Assembly (NCBI GenBank): GCA_018389105.1 | Contig: JACATO010000317.1 | Span: 4,831,501 to 4,895,500 of the forward strand | Direction of reading: 5' to 3' | Length of the DNA stretch: 64,000 bases | From: Nautilus pompilius | Taxonomy: Eukaryota > Mollusca > Cephalopoda > Nautilida > Nautilidae | In this document: in pieces, positions 37,566 to 49,289 of the stretch | Layout: each line of letters opens with the position of its first letter | Position numbering within the stretch: position 1 is the first letter of the stretch | Translations under genes and position numbers: made by a program | Notes under the pieces: model-generated | Told to the model about the DNA's origin: nothing | What the model saw: the letters and a program-made list of their open reading frames with translations, nothing else | Databases searched by the model: none

Positions 37566-37944
37566 TGAGAGCTGTTTTACCTGGCGTGTCTGTGTCTTGT
37601 GTCATATTCCAAAGAACTCTTATTCCCAGGTGTGATACAACTCCAAGGACTTTTGTACCTGCAGTGTTTATATGATTGATTGATTTTTCCATTTTCATAT
37701 CCACGATAGTCATCGAAACTGACAGCCTTTGTTCTCAACTCTGGTACAACTGCCATTCCGCTCTCCTTCCCTGTATTTATTTTCTACTTTACCTCGCGCT
37801 TTCTGATAAGATCGATAGGCAGACAACAGCAGACTTACGGCCGCGTTGTCAATCATTAGCAATGGTTTACTTACCTAGACTGTCACCTCTGCTAAAGTAT
37901 AGTTCTCTGCCCCGTCGCTGGTGGCGCTTCTTCTTTGTCCACTT
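37566..37944 (+). repeat. Left arm of a 0.37-kb inverted repeat (loop ~1.26 kb)
   Basis: Pairs with 39,203-39,568 in reverse complement. The arms share long identical blocks, for example CGTCGCTGGTGGCGCTTCTT and GATAGTCATCGAAACTGACA. Scattered substitutions and small indels separate them, so they are more diverged than the 60-kb-loop repeat arms. Confidence 0.92.
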
Positions 37945-38200
37945 GGAGAAAAAGAAAAGAATTTAAATCAACCTCCTTTTAAAGTTTTAACATTAAATTC
38001 ATTTCAATAAAGTGAAATTATGCAAAAATTAATCAACAAATAAATGAACGTTAACATCTTTATCTTATCTGAACAGTAAAGCGTAGAGTTCTATCAAAAT
38101 AGGATCACGAGTGATGAGCAATAAACTTAAAATTAAGAGATTTCTCTTTTATAGAAGTTTTGTGTACAAATCGTTTTCATGTTGCATATGTAAGAACAAT

Positions 38201-38431
38201 GAGAGAGAGGGAGAGATGTAGATGGAGGGGAGAGAGGGAGATGGAGAGAGAGAGAGAGATGGAGGGGGAGAGAGATGTAGATGGAGGCGAGAGAGGGAGA
38301 TGGAGAGAGAGAGAGATGTAGATGGAGGGGAGAGAGGGAGAGAGAGAGAGGAGAGATGGAGAGAGAAAGAGAGATGTAGATGGAGGGGGAGAGAGAAAGA
38401 GAGATGTAGATGGAGGGGGAGAGAGAGAAGG
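38201..38431. repeat. GA-rich tract with GATGTAGATGGAGG period
   Basis: GAGA sequence carrying GATGTAGATGGAGGxGAGAG every 40-65 bases. It lies inside the loop of the 37.6/39.6-kb inverted repeat. Frames across it are artefacts. Confidence 0.92.
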
Positions 38432-39202
38432 AAAAGACAAGTTGGCACAAAACGACAAGTGGTGACAGGGGGGGGGGGTAAGAGATAAAAGGAAGGAATA
38501 AGAACAAGGTAAAAGATGTAGGGAATAAAGCTAAATTGTGATAGTGGAAGAAGGACCAAAAAACTGAAGCAGCAAAATAGAAGTGGGAGAGATAGAGAGT
38601 AAGAGATGGGATGGGATGCAGAGAGACGGTAGAAGAGGAAATTGTGGGGAGAATGGGGGGAGAGCGGGAAAGAAAGTGGACTTGAGAAAAGGAAAAAAAG
38701 GAGGAAAGGCACATGAAAAAAATGTGTGCAGGTGTCAGAGAATCAGAGAAAGGAGAGGAGAGATTATGCGCAAAACATCTGAATAGTTTTGGAGGCTCTA
38801 TTATTGTAGTCAGAAGCGAAAGAAATAGAAAATAACTTATATTTCGGAGTAAAATGTAAGTTTATTTCCCGCACGCGATGACTGACAAGATTTAGAAATA
38901 TATGAAGACAGTAACCAGAAGCCCTTTACCTACAGACTGTCACAAGCGCGTCAGGGTTAATTCTTCTACAAGCCGTCACGCTCACGAAACAAACGGCCCA
39001 TCTTCAATGCATTACTCAGATACTGCTGCTTCTTTCGTGAGCTATTCATTTATTTCTACTTCTTACACACCTGTAATTACTTTGACTACGCTATTAGTTT
39101 TGCACACCTTTAAAGATTTTATTTGATTTACTTATCTGAGGTTTGAAGGATATTTTTTGTTGTTCTGGTAACGTGCTTCTTTTCTCTTCTTTCTATCAGT
39201 CG

Positions 39203-39568
39203 AGTAGACAAAGAAGAAGCGCCACCAGCGACGGGGCAGAGAACTATACTTTAGCAGAGGTGACAGTCTAGGTAAGTAAACCATCGCTATTGATTGACAA
39301 CGCGGCCGTAAGTCTGCCTATCGATCTTATCAGAAAGCGCGAGGTAAAGTAGAAAATAAATACAGGGAAGGAGAGCGGAATGGCAGTTGTACCAGACTTG
39401 AGAACAAAGGCTGTCAGTTTCGATGACTATCGTGGATATGAAAATGGAAAAATCAATCAATCATATAAACACTGCCGGTACAAAAGTCCTTGGAGTTGTA
39501 TCACACCTGGGAATAAGTTCTTTGGAATATGACACAAGACACAGACACGCTAGGTAAAACAGCTCTCA
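39203..39568 (-). repeat. Right arm of the 0.37-kb inverted repeat
   Basis: Reverse complement of 37,566-37,944; see that entry. Confidence 0.92.
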
Positions 39569-40485
39569 CTTTTGCTTTCTAGTTTATTTCTTTCAATTTC
39601 TGACCAGTGTGAAGGAATTCACCTGTAAATATTTCTAGCGTCAGCAGCAAGATGACAACTTTACAGTATAAAGGATGGGAGGATGGTGTCATACATTTAG
39701 ATGCGACGATCCGATGTCACGCGGATGATGCTGCTGAAATCTGAAATCCAATAAATCTTCTCGCCATCGCAGAGAGTATAAACATCCAGTTACATTCCGC
39801 AAACAAAAACAAATGATTTTGAGCGGCTTAAGAAGAGAGTTGATCGGATACTGTCGGAGATCGATAAATGTGAGGGTTAGGGCTTTCTAGGCAGTTTTTT
39901 TTTTTTTCAATTCACCAATTGTTTGATTACAAAAGTCGAACGGCTTCCGAGCAGTGTAGAGACAATCTGTGGAAAATTTCCGCTACACCATCTTTCTAGC
40001 CGAGTCTCTGGAACGCTGGTGATTCCGACAGAATTTTGCTTTTCTTAAATTTGGGACAGAGTACGAAATGCGGGGGAGCCGGTGCCCCGAGAGTCGGGTG
40101 GGTAGTAGTGGTTTACGTGAGACCTCGAGCGCAGGAGGCCTGGTCCAGTTGTGTACTTAACAAAGGTTACTGGTTGGCCGCCTATCAGTTCTAACCTGTC
40201 GCCAGTGACTGATTGCTCGCCCGCCTACCGGCGAGGTTTGAAACAGACTCCCTGTAGCAGAGACTCCGTAAATGTTGCAGAGCAATTCCTTGGGAAGGGT
40301 GGGGACGACTCGAGGAGATGGCAATTGAAAGATCTAACGGGTCGACTCCTGCGGCCGCTGATTTAGGTACGTGTGCGCGTACCTGGCTGCCGCTTTCTTT
40401 CTCTTGTTTACATGAGAGATAAGTTAGACCAGGCTGGCCCTCGGCGAAGAAATGTTCATATCCGCTTGTAAGAAAGGAACATAAA
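39569..40485. other. Intergenic, no gene seen
   Basis: Nothing recognised. A 141-codon minus frame (40,191-40,616) runs into the SINE at 40.5 kb and is not a gene. Confidence 0.4.
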
Positions 40486-40504
40486 GGTGTATACCTCCAC
40501 GGTG

Positions 40505-40697
40505 GTGATCGGGTGTAATATGGGAAGAGATCCGCTCGCGTGGGTTTTCGCAGAGCACCTTGATTTCCTCCCATATCTAAAAATGAAGAGTTATAGTAAG
40601 GGATTTCCGGGTACACGTGGTTCAGTCCCGCCGCACCTTGACGCTCGAAGAATCACCAACCGGAACTCGCTCGGCCACCAAGGCTGCTGATACCCCT

Positions 40698-40700
<3 letters not shown>
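40505..40700 (-). repeat. SINE with tRNA-Leu/Ser-like head and conserved central domain
   Basis: On the minus strand the head reads CTTGGTGGCCGAGCGAGTTC (about 40,675), which matches the A-box region of type II tRNAs (Leu/Ser). Then, at about 40,530-40,585, comes ATGGGAGGAAATCAAGGTGC followed by GCGAAAACCCACGCG, the conserved SINE central domain. The B box is degenerate. The CA repeat at 40.7 kb lies just outside the head. Confidence 0.6.

Positions 40701-40703
<3 letters not shown>

Positions 40704-40731
<28 letters not shown>
40704..40731. repeat. (CA)n microsatellite
   Basis: About 14 CA units. Confidence 0.95.
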
Positions 40732-41910
40732 AGCACCCGTCCCCCATTCTAGCTCCCTGCTGTGAGACGTCTTCAGACCCGGGAAGTCGGGGCAGGTTCG
40801 ACAAAAAATAAATGTAGATAAAAAGAAAAATTAGGTGTTCAAAGAAATAGTGTCATTTGGAGTTTGAACTATTATTATTATTTACAAATGCCATTGGCGC
40901 GCGTAGAAAGAAGGTAGACGAAATTCGATTTGACAGACTCCCGGTAATCGGACCGTACGGTCTCTTTGACGCCGGCGGAAGACGTTGTCGATTGAGGATA
41001 TCACCGTAGGATAACGAGGTTATCCCGTAAAACATCAACTATTTGAATGATACACGGCATCAGATATGCAGATTGGGTAGCTAATTCGTCTTATTAGTGC
41101 GGTTCGAATCTCATAATGACGAGACCACTGTCTAATTGTTCGTAAAACCTTCTTATATTCTAATTATTCAAACTAAGCTGCCATATTGATGATTAATAAC
41201 GTAACTGAGATCGATGCCCTACAAAGCTGCAGTGAGAGAATTCAGTTTTCTAATGAGCGAAACACAAGTATGAAGCCATTAACAGAAAACAGGGCCCAAA
41301 ACAGTGTACTTAGTGAGATATTTCACTTATTGCCTACCAGCTAAGACCCACGTGACTGATAGTCAACAGAAGATAAGCTCCCTTCATCTGATTGAAAGCA
41401 TGCGACCGCCTTCACAGGCTCCACCGAGAATTATAATTTGTGAGGAAATGTTGCAGTTATGGCTGGATTTCATTCATTTTTGTCTTACTCGAGCATAGTG
41501 AGTGAATAATAGTGGCAAAGTAATTTGGTGCTCACATTTAATGGATGCAGTCCCACGCGAGAGGCCCGCTTGGAGAAACAGTGAAATTCACACAATGGTT
41601 CCATCTTGTACCACTGTTACGGATCACTCAGTTTGAATGCTAAATTTACCAATCAAAGACCATCGGATGTATGCAAGAAATAATTCAGTATTCTCATATC
41701 GATACTCGGGAAACCGCCATCCCACGTTTCTCTTCTGACTTGAGTAAAAACAGAACATAGAGGATAGCATCCTACAAATATGACACCCAGCCGAACGAAC
41801 AGTGGGTGTGGTCAGAGGTGTGTCACACACCTCACCTCACTCGTCCCCTGGACTTGGTTTTCATTCAATCTCTGCCTGGAGAATGGGAAAAGGCATATTT
41901 AAAAGATATC
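40732..41910. other. Intergenic; weak tRNA-like B box at ~41,098
   Basis: TGCGGTTCGAATCTC at about 41,098 resembles a polymerase III B box, but the upstream half is too short for a tRNA. No gene recognised. Confidence 0.3.

Positions 41911-41975
<65 letters not shown>
41911..41975. repeat. (ATT)n microsatellite
   Basis: About 21 ATT units. Confidence 0.96.
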
Positions 41976-41976
<1 letters not shown>

Positions 41977-44974
41977 ATACTGGTAAAAAATAGAACAGAC
42001 ATCTTAATTTCAGGACGGGACTTTTTTCGCGATGGTGACGTATCATGACATCTCACACCTAACGCGGAGTAACTGTAGAAACTAGAAAAAAGAAGAGCAT
42101 CGGCGTCCGTCTCGACTGCAGGATCATGAAAGCACAAAATGACTAAAATCTCCTTAGAAGTGGCGCGTCTCTGGTTTCCTGTAGCTACGATGCCCTTTCT
42201 GCTTCTTTACTCGCGAAAAAGATTCTCACATTATAGAAATGTCGAACCCTCACCTAGAAAAAAAAAAAAAAAAAACACAAACCACAGCAGTCTTGCCACC
42301 TCCGGCTGCTGGCTCGGTTTACAGGTAATGGGAGGGTGAGCGAGTCTAGTCCAATTGAATCGCGCCTAAGGCTCTCTCGACCTTCAACCCACTTCCTTTC
42401 CTTCTTTCGTAGCCTCAGTCCGATGGGCGGAGACTTAACTCTAGACGCATGCGCAGAGATTGTTAGAAGCAAAGTAATCCGGGGACTATTGTCCTAAATG
42501 CATGAAAATCAATACTAGTGTCACATGACTTGATCAGCCAGCTAGTGAAGTGAATCGGTGCATCGTTCAGCCGCTTGAATAAAAGATCAGTCAGAGTATC
42601 AATAAATACATTATAAGATAGCTTGTAGGCCCCGTTAACCTGTTGATATCTGAAACACTTCTGTAGCAAAAACTTGACTTTATTTATTATAATTCATTAA
42701 AATGTCACGGGAAACTAGTCAGTTCCATTTTGGGAAAACATCCTCTTATAGCGACAGGTCTTTACGGCCTCGATGGTCGCTTGATCGGCGTCTAGGCTTC
42801 CTACATCATCCCAGTCTCCGCCTATTCTGTTTTTTTTTTTTTTTTTTTTGTCCCACTTCTAATTTAGTAGGTATCTTTCACCAGAGCAGCCGGAGGCATG
42901 GAGCCACTTCTGCCCGACTCGGGCGTCACGTTACAAACTCCCTTTTCCTGACCAGATGGCGATTTAGGTCCAGAAACAGCTCAACGGATTGATGGCGAGC
43001 GGGCAGCCATGGCAAGCAGACATGGCCTGCTGCTCGCGACGACACATAAGTAGAAAATTTTTTTTTTTTAATTTAAAAAAAAAAACCTTTTAAATGCATT
43101 TGGCTGCTGTTTATTTGATCTTCTCAAACTAATTGCGGACGGTGAGCAGAGGAAGAGACAGAGCCCAGCCTGCCCACTGAAACTTCTGCGTTCGCCAGCA
43201 GCTACGAGCACCAGAGGATTGGCGGATGCAAGGCCAAATGGGACTCTGTAAAAAAAAAAAAAAGTACGTTAAATTCCTACAGGATTTTGATTAAAAATCA
43301 ACGCAAGATGTGTTACATGCGGATCATCTTCTTTTCTTGCCTAACAGAGGTGCTTCTAAGTATTAAAGTTCCAGCCATGAGTAAGAATGAGAGAGAGAAA
43401 GGAAAGACGTTATCAAGGCTCTGCACTGAGACCGATAACGTTACCATTTTCCGGTCTCCCATCCACTCCAGAATGCTGATCCACAAGATAAATTTTAACA
43501 TTTCGCACCAGAAACAACCGCTATGTGAGCTGTATCGAAGTACAGGATTCCCGAGAATCGTTTCACCTTTTTGTTTTAAACTTTAATGTTGGAAAGCAAA
43601 TAAAAAGAATGAAATGGCTACTCATTCGAAATTCATAATATAACTAAACAAAGGGATCATCATTTCCGCTGTCCATACACCAAGATATTCTTATTCTTTA
43701 CAGTGATATGGCAGGCAAGTTTACAAATCGTGAATTCCTTTGTCTTTTATTTCACCGGACAGCAGAGGGGCAAGGGTTAAGATGTATCTAGTTATAGAGG
43801 ACGAAATAAATGTGCTAAGGCTCCAGATAGTGCGAGTCGACATAATCCGGTTGTTACTGTGATATTTATGGGGATACATCAGCCCATTAGTGAGACTCGG
43901 CTTAGAGATCCGCTATAGAGCATCTCAGCACATGAACACAAAAGGTAAAACCGGTATATCAGGAAAAACAAAGGATCAGAATTTTTCCACGATGTGCCAG
44001 CCATGCTTTGTTCATTTGTGTTGAGACAGAATCGATTCCAAGCGTCGCATTTAAAGTCAAATAGATTTTTAAAAAGGGTGACACCGATTAAACGTTTTTT
44101 TTTCATTTTAGAATGATAGATTCATCTGCTTGGTGACTGCTAGTTAGAAGGGACACTTTGTGTTTTTCTCTAGAAATACATTAATGACCATTTCTTAAAA
44201 TTGCTAACTGATATTCGAGAAGGTTTTGGCTGATTTGGAGGGCATTTCCAATGGCAGCATCCGCGGCTCAAACGCAGTATTATGAGGAATCTGCATTTAT
44301 TCCCAATCAGGTACGTAGACTCCATTCTGCATTAATACGGTTATGTTTGTAGTACAAATAAATATCGTTTATAATTTTAGATAGGTTATTAGAAAACTAG
44401 CTTCTTAATACCACAAAGATTTCTCTTCCAGACTACCATCATACTGGACGTATGGACGTGTAGTGACATAATCATGAAGAATATGGGCATCAGATCTTTG
44501 TAGCCAAGTCGGTAGTGAATGGCTTAGAACAATAATATTTGACAAAATCCACAATAAATGTATCTGTCATTGACCTGTGACAACTCCGGGTGGCCTATAA
44601 CAGGTAACTGATAGATATCGCGGAATTCGCCTATGTTCGACTCGGCTATACTACCTAACCACAGACGTATAATACATGCATCTCCACAAGTGAAATCTAC
44701 GAATTTTTTATTCTTTCACCGGAAAGTTTTTATTCACCTTCAGTACTTTGTGGTTTATTGAATATCCTAACCTGATATTAGAATTATAAACATTTCAATA
44801 TGGTAAAAGACAATTCATGCAAATTTTCATAAAAATTTCATTGTCAACTTACAAAATAAGCTGCTGTCGCAGGTGTATTATAGAACAAATCTATTAATGG
44901 GAGAATTAATAGAATAAGTTAGTAAATTTGTTTTGGTTTATTATTTTTTTCCAGTCAATGTTGTTGTTGTTGTC
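41976..44974. other. Intergenic, no gene recognised
   Basis: Contains poly-A and poly-T runs (42,258; 42,830; 43,055-43,085; 43,250). A 99-codon plus frame at 43,287-43,586 begins with a hydrophobic segment (MRIIFFSCLTEVLLSI), but I see no family and no support for expression. Confidence 0.35.
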
Positions 44975-46138
44975 AATCTACTGCTGGAGGCATTTTTAAA
45001 ATTGAAACAAAAAATAAAACAACGGATCACGACAGAGATGAATCGCCTGCTGTTGACGTTAATTCGGTTGATGTGTTGTTGTTGGAATAAGAAATTGAAT
45101 AAATCAGTCATCCACATTTAATGAACTCCGTCTGTTGTTGGTCGCCTTTAGTTTCCGAAGATGGCGGGTAGGGAGGCAGACTCTCTGCTCATCTCCTCTA
45201 TCTAGATTCGGTGGCACCGTTTTTGTTTTAGAAAGTCATTCTTCCAGCCTGGACACTGCACTAAAACGTACGGGACGAGTCCGGAACCCCGCCACGGATT
45301 ATTCCACACCGAGAGATTTCCAGGAATCGTGTATATGGGAATTTCTAAAAGTAAGCAACCGAAAACGAGCCGCGTGCAAGCTGAAGCAGGTCAGGTTTTC
45401 TCGTCTGTCGATAGACACAGCGCCCCTTCCACTGAAGAGTGAAACGGTTACCGTCGGGACAGGTAATTATGGTCACCCGGCTGACGCTGACGCTGATTTG
45501 ATCGTATTATCTGCCTGGTCCAGGGATTTAAGCTGATGCGGGTAGACCTCGTTCTGGCATCATAGCCACATAAGCCCCCAAACCTCTTGTGTCATGTAAC
45601 CCTGACCAGTGGCCAGAGCATCTCATTATTCAGGGCCACGCGGCAAAACAAGCGAAATATGTTAAGTAGGTAATTCCAGGTTTCTTATTGAAATACGGTA
45701 CGTAAGGAAATACACCCTTTCCCTGCCAGAAATATATAGGTTGTTTGTTGTTTTTTTAAAAATTACACAACTTAGAGCCAGAAATAGTGAAAATTCGATC
45801 GTTTGAAGGAACAGGAAAATGAAGTAAACAACTTTTTTCAGAATCCCCTCTATACATTCAGGTTTAAAATATTCTTGTTTAGGAAAGATATAAAAGTTCC
45901 GAAATCGTTGTCTTAAAAAATAAAGGATAAAAAACAGGGAGCGCGATCTCGTCTGAATAGCGGCCCAAACTAAAGTTTTTCACTCGAAAAAGACTAATAA
46001 GAAATTACTCATCATCTTCAAGTTTAGATTATCTTAAATTCTTGTTGTTTATTTAATTCAGTTTTATTCGTAAAACTCTTAGTAGGCGAGCCTAACTGCC
46101 AGCTTCCTGACATTTCTCTGTTAGCAGTCCTGCCCCTG

Positions 46139-46696
46139 GGGACGAAGAACGGCTCTCTCGCCGCCTCCTTACAGACAGACAGCCAAACGAGTCCCGCCAA
46201 GAATAGATATTTTATTCGGCATCAACAGAGGTGGACGAAGAACGGCTCTCTCGCCGCCTCCTTACAGACAGACAACCAAACGAGTCCCGCCAAGAATAGA
46301 TATTTTATTCGGCATCAACAGAGGTGGACGAAGAACGGCTCTCTCGCCGCCTCCTTACAGACAGACAGCCAAACGAGTCCCGCTCAGAATAGATATTTTA
46401 TTCGGCATCAACAGAGGTGGACGAAGAACGGCTCTCTCGCCTCCCTCCTTACAGACAGACAACCAAACGAGTCCCGCCAAGAATAGATATTTTATTCGGC
46501 ATCAACAGAGGTGGACGAAGAACGGCTCTCTCGCCGCCTCCTTACAGACAGGACAGCCAAACGAGTCCCGCCAAGAATAGCTATTTTATTCGGCATCAAC
46601 AGAGGTGGCGAAAAACGGCTCTCTCGCCGCCTCCTTACAGACAGCCAGCCAAACGAGTCCGCTCAGAATAGATATTTTATTCGGCATCAACAGAGA
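46139..46696 (+). repeat. 93-bp minisatellite, 6 copies (left arm)
   Basis: The unit is about 93 bp and includes CGAAGAACGGCTCTCTCGCC, CCAAACGAGTCCCGC and GAATAGATATTTTATTCGGC. Copies start near 46,142, 46,235, 46,329, 46,421, 46,514 and 46,606. Open frames across it reflect the unit length (a multiple of three) and break when the unit varies. Confidence 0.95.
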
Positions 46697-48340
46697 TGGT
46701 GCACGTTTTGTATTGTGCTAACCGACGATTGTTTACTGCAGACAGCGAGGTGCGATCTGGCTAAGCAGAAACGTGTACATATCGATTTGTTAATGGTATT
46801 TAAGCTCAGATAAACATTGCCACACTTTGTTACATAGACGGCCAGGCTAACAAGTCAAAAGAACAACGGACATGTTAACCGGTGTCGTCGGCAGAGAAGC
46901 AACTCCAGCCGGACGGACCGTAACACGTGCTAACAATAAAAGGGACACGTGCAGTTTCTTCTGCGCCCGGATATCAGAGTGGAGCGAACTTCCGCAGTTA
47001 TATCAAAACACAAACAGGACCTAAGATGATCGGGAAGGGAGTAGTAGTAGTATAGTGGAATCAGTGTAAGCGACTTGACCGACTGGAGGATATAAACTTA
47101 GTGTTCATTTGCACTGGTTACCAAAACTCTTCGATAAAGTCAAGGAGTTTTGCGAAAAAAAACCATTCAAAATACAAAACTAAAGTAATTAATTGATTTT
47201 CTTTAATCACCCATAATCCGGGTGCCAACTGGTGTATAACAGAAGGCAGGAATCTTTTAGCTTTAAAGGTCATCGCCCTCCCCCCCCCAAAAATCAGATC
47301 AGGTCCACAAATCTCTTAACTTAAGAAAACGTTACATTTTGCAATCCTGTTAATGTTTTCAAACACCAACAAACCCTACTTTCTAAACCGACAAAATATC
47401 ATTATCGAGTGCACGGGGGATCTTCAATCGTCGCGTGGTCCTCAGAGAGAAGCGATTCCGACAGTTTCTTGAAGAGACATTTTTGGCCGTCCCCTCGTCT
47501 GTAAGAGATTTTATATCCATCACTGAACTCGCTTCCTTCCTAAAAATAGGTTGTCGGACAGTGGATTCTTGATGTGATGCGCTCTAAACCTTCCTTCAAT
47601 TCCGCGAACCACAAGATACAGTTAACAGTAGGTCTGAGGAGGAAACTGTAAGTGCGCGACTTTCCGATACATTGTTATTATTCTCTCCCTTAGCTACATT
47701 GCCGTCAAACTTTGAGATCCCTAAAAAATTCACCTTGTATAGCTACAGCGACGTCATCGTTACTCTCCACCTAAAGGGTGTTGCAATAGTCGGGATCAAT
47801 TTCAAATCTGAGGTCAGCAGAATGTCTTCGTTCTTCATGCCAAGGCACCAGATATAGGTGGATCTCAGGAAGACCGTTTCCAAAATGCAAATGCCCAGGC
47901 ACCTTGTCCTAGCATAAGAAAAGTTACACCGATTTGAAAATGATGAAAAATTGACGACGAGTACTGCAAAAACGCCTATCTTTCAAGATGGTCTGAACAC
48001 TTTGGGAACTGCTTGTCTTTAAATGCTAGCGTTTTGCTCAATTCGTGAGTTAGAAGATTCTTGAAATTTCTATTTTTCTTTTTTCGTTACATCTAATTCC
48101 CTTGGTGAAGGACGAACACAATCGGCTGGAGCTAATGTCGTCGGATTGCTTGCCGTCTCGGTTTGTTATTATCAGAAGAAAGCGTCTTCCGGCTTTCACC
48201 TTTTAGCCTGCTGACGGCTCTGTTTCAAAGCCTGTATGCGTAGAGTAATTGCCGGATTCTCAAACCAGATATTACAAACTAAGGAGTAATCTACCCTCCC
48301 AGCAGGTATAGTTAGGAAATTAAGGCCCGGAAATATTTAT

Positions 48341-49289
48341 TTACTTTCTTTTTAGAGTGAAACTGCATCAAAGTAGCAAAGGAATTCTTTTCTGAAAATT
48401 GGAGCGAGGATCAGGTACACGAAAAAGTTAATAGAAAAACCAATGTACATGAAAGTGCGCAAAACATCTCTCGCAATGATCCTGTTAAGGTAGCTTATGC
48501 TATTTTCGTTATAAGAGGGTTTACTCATATAAATGGAAAGAAATTTGTAGGCAGTTATTGGTGACTCATAACGAGGAATGCGACGTTTAGCGTGACGATC
48601 AGTTTTACGTTTTCCATCGTTTCGGCTTCGGCCATATTTGTCGTCCCTGTTTTCCTTTTACAAAAAATGACCGCCGTGGCGATCATCAAGACAAGGATGG
48701 GAACAAAGGAGAAGGCAAAAAAGTCGATCACGGGCAGCAGCTGAAGTACATACATCGCATAAGTTTCTTTCTTCACAATGGTACAACGCCACTCCGTCGT
48801 GTTCTTGCTGTTGACAAAGGAAGTTACCTCGTAGCCGAAGAGCCAGTGGATGTGGTAGACGACGGTTAAGAGCAGGAGGACAAACAGCGTCACTGCAGGA
48901 GACCTTCTTGACCGGGAATTCAACAGAGAAGGAAACACAATAGACAGGAGTCTGTTCATCGTGATGAACACCAGCAGCCAGGAAAAATGGCTTTTTGAAA
49001 CGTTCAAACACCATCTTAATGCCTTACAAGTGAATGTTGTTGTGTCTGTCCATATTGCAAACATTCCTAGTAAATTTGTCAGGAGGTCGGCGTAAAGATA
49101 AACCGTCTCACTGATGGCCAGAGGTATCAAGTAGATGGCTACCCGATGTCGCTTCATCTTCGTTCGGCTCATCACCAGGACGATAAGAAGGTTACCCACC
49201 GTGCCAACTGTGAGAATCACCGGTGCTAAATACTTCCACAAATATGATATGATATTAAACCTTAGCATCACCGCTTCGTATAGGCTCAT
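48341..49289 (-). pseudogene. Class A GPCR 3, left copy (frame broken in TM6)
   Basis: Intronless receptor starting at ATG 49,289 (MSLYEAVMLR). It is open for 244 codons to 48,555 and then broken by a missing base in an AA pair at about 48,566. Homology with the other copy continues to a stop at 48,341, with two further one-base insertions near 48,403 and 48,362. Landmarks: GNLL in TM1, LAISE in TM2 (Glu61 where most receptors have Asp), Cys88 at TM3, MNRL at 111-114 (DRY Asp replaced by Asn, Arg kept), NTT glycosylation site before the loop Cys, and Pro in TM5. Each inverted copy is damaged in different places, which fits consensus error over a functional gene or independent decay. Confidence 0.88.

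Noticed and set aside
40191-40616. 141-codon minus frame
   Set aside because: Part of it is the conserved SINE domain translated (MGGNQGALRKPT); not a protein gene.
45135-45536. 133-codon frame near the left arm edge
   Set aside because: The inverted copy (about 55.63-56.03 kb) carries an indel (CTATCCTAG versus CTATCTAG) that breaks the frame, and no domain is recognisable. Not conserved as coding.
46417-46813. Arg/Pro-rich frames with RQTAKRVPPRIDILFGINRGG repeats
   Set aside because: The 93-bp minisatellite has a unit length divisible by three, so frames stay open without selection; units with indels break them.
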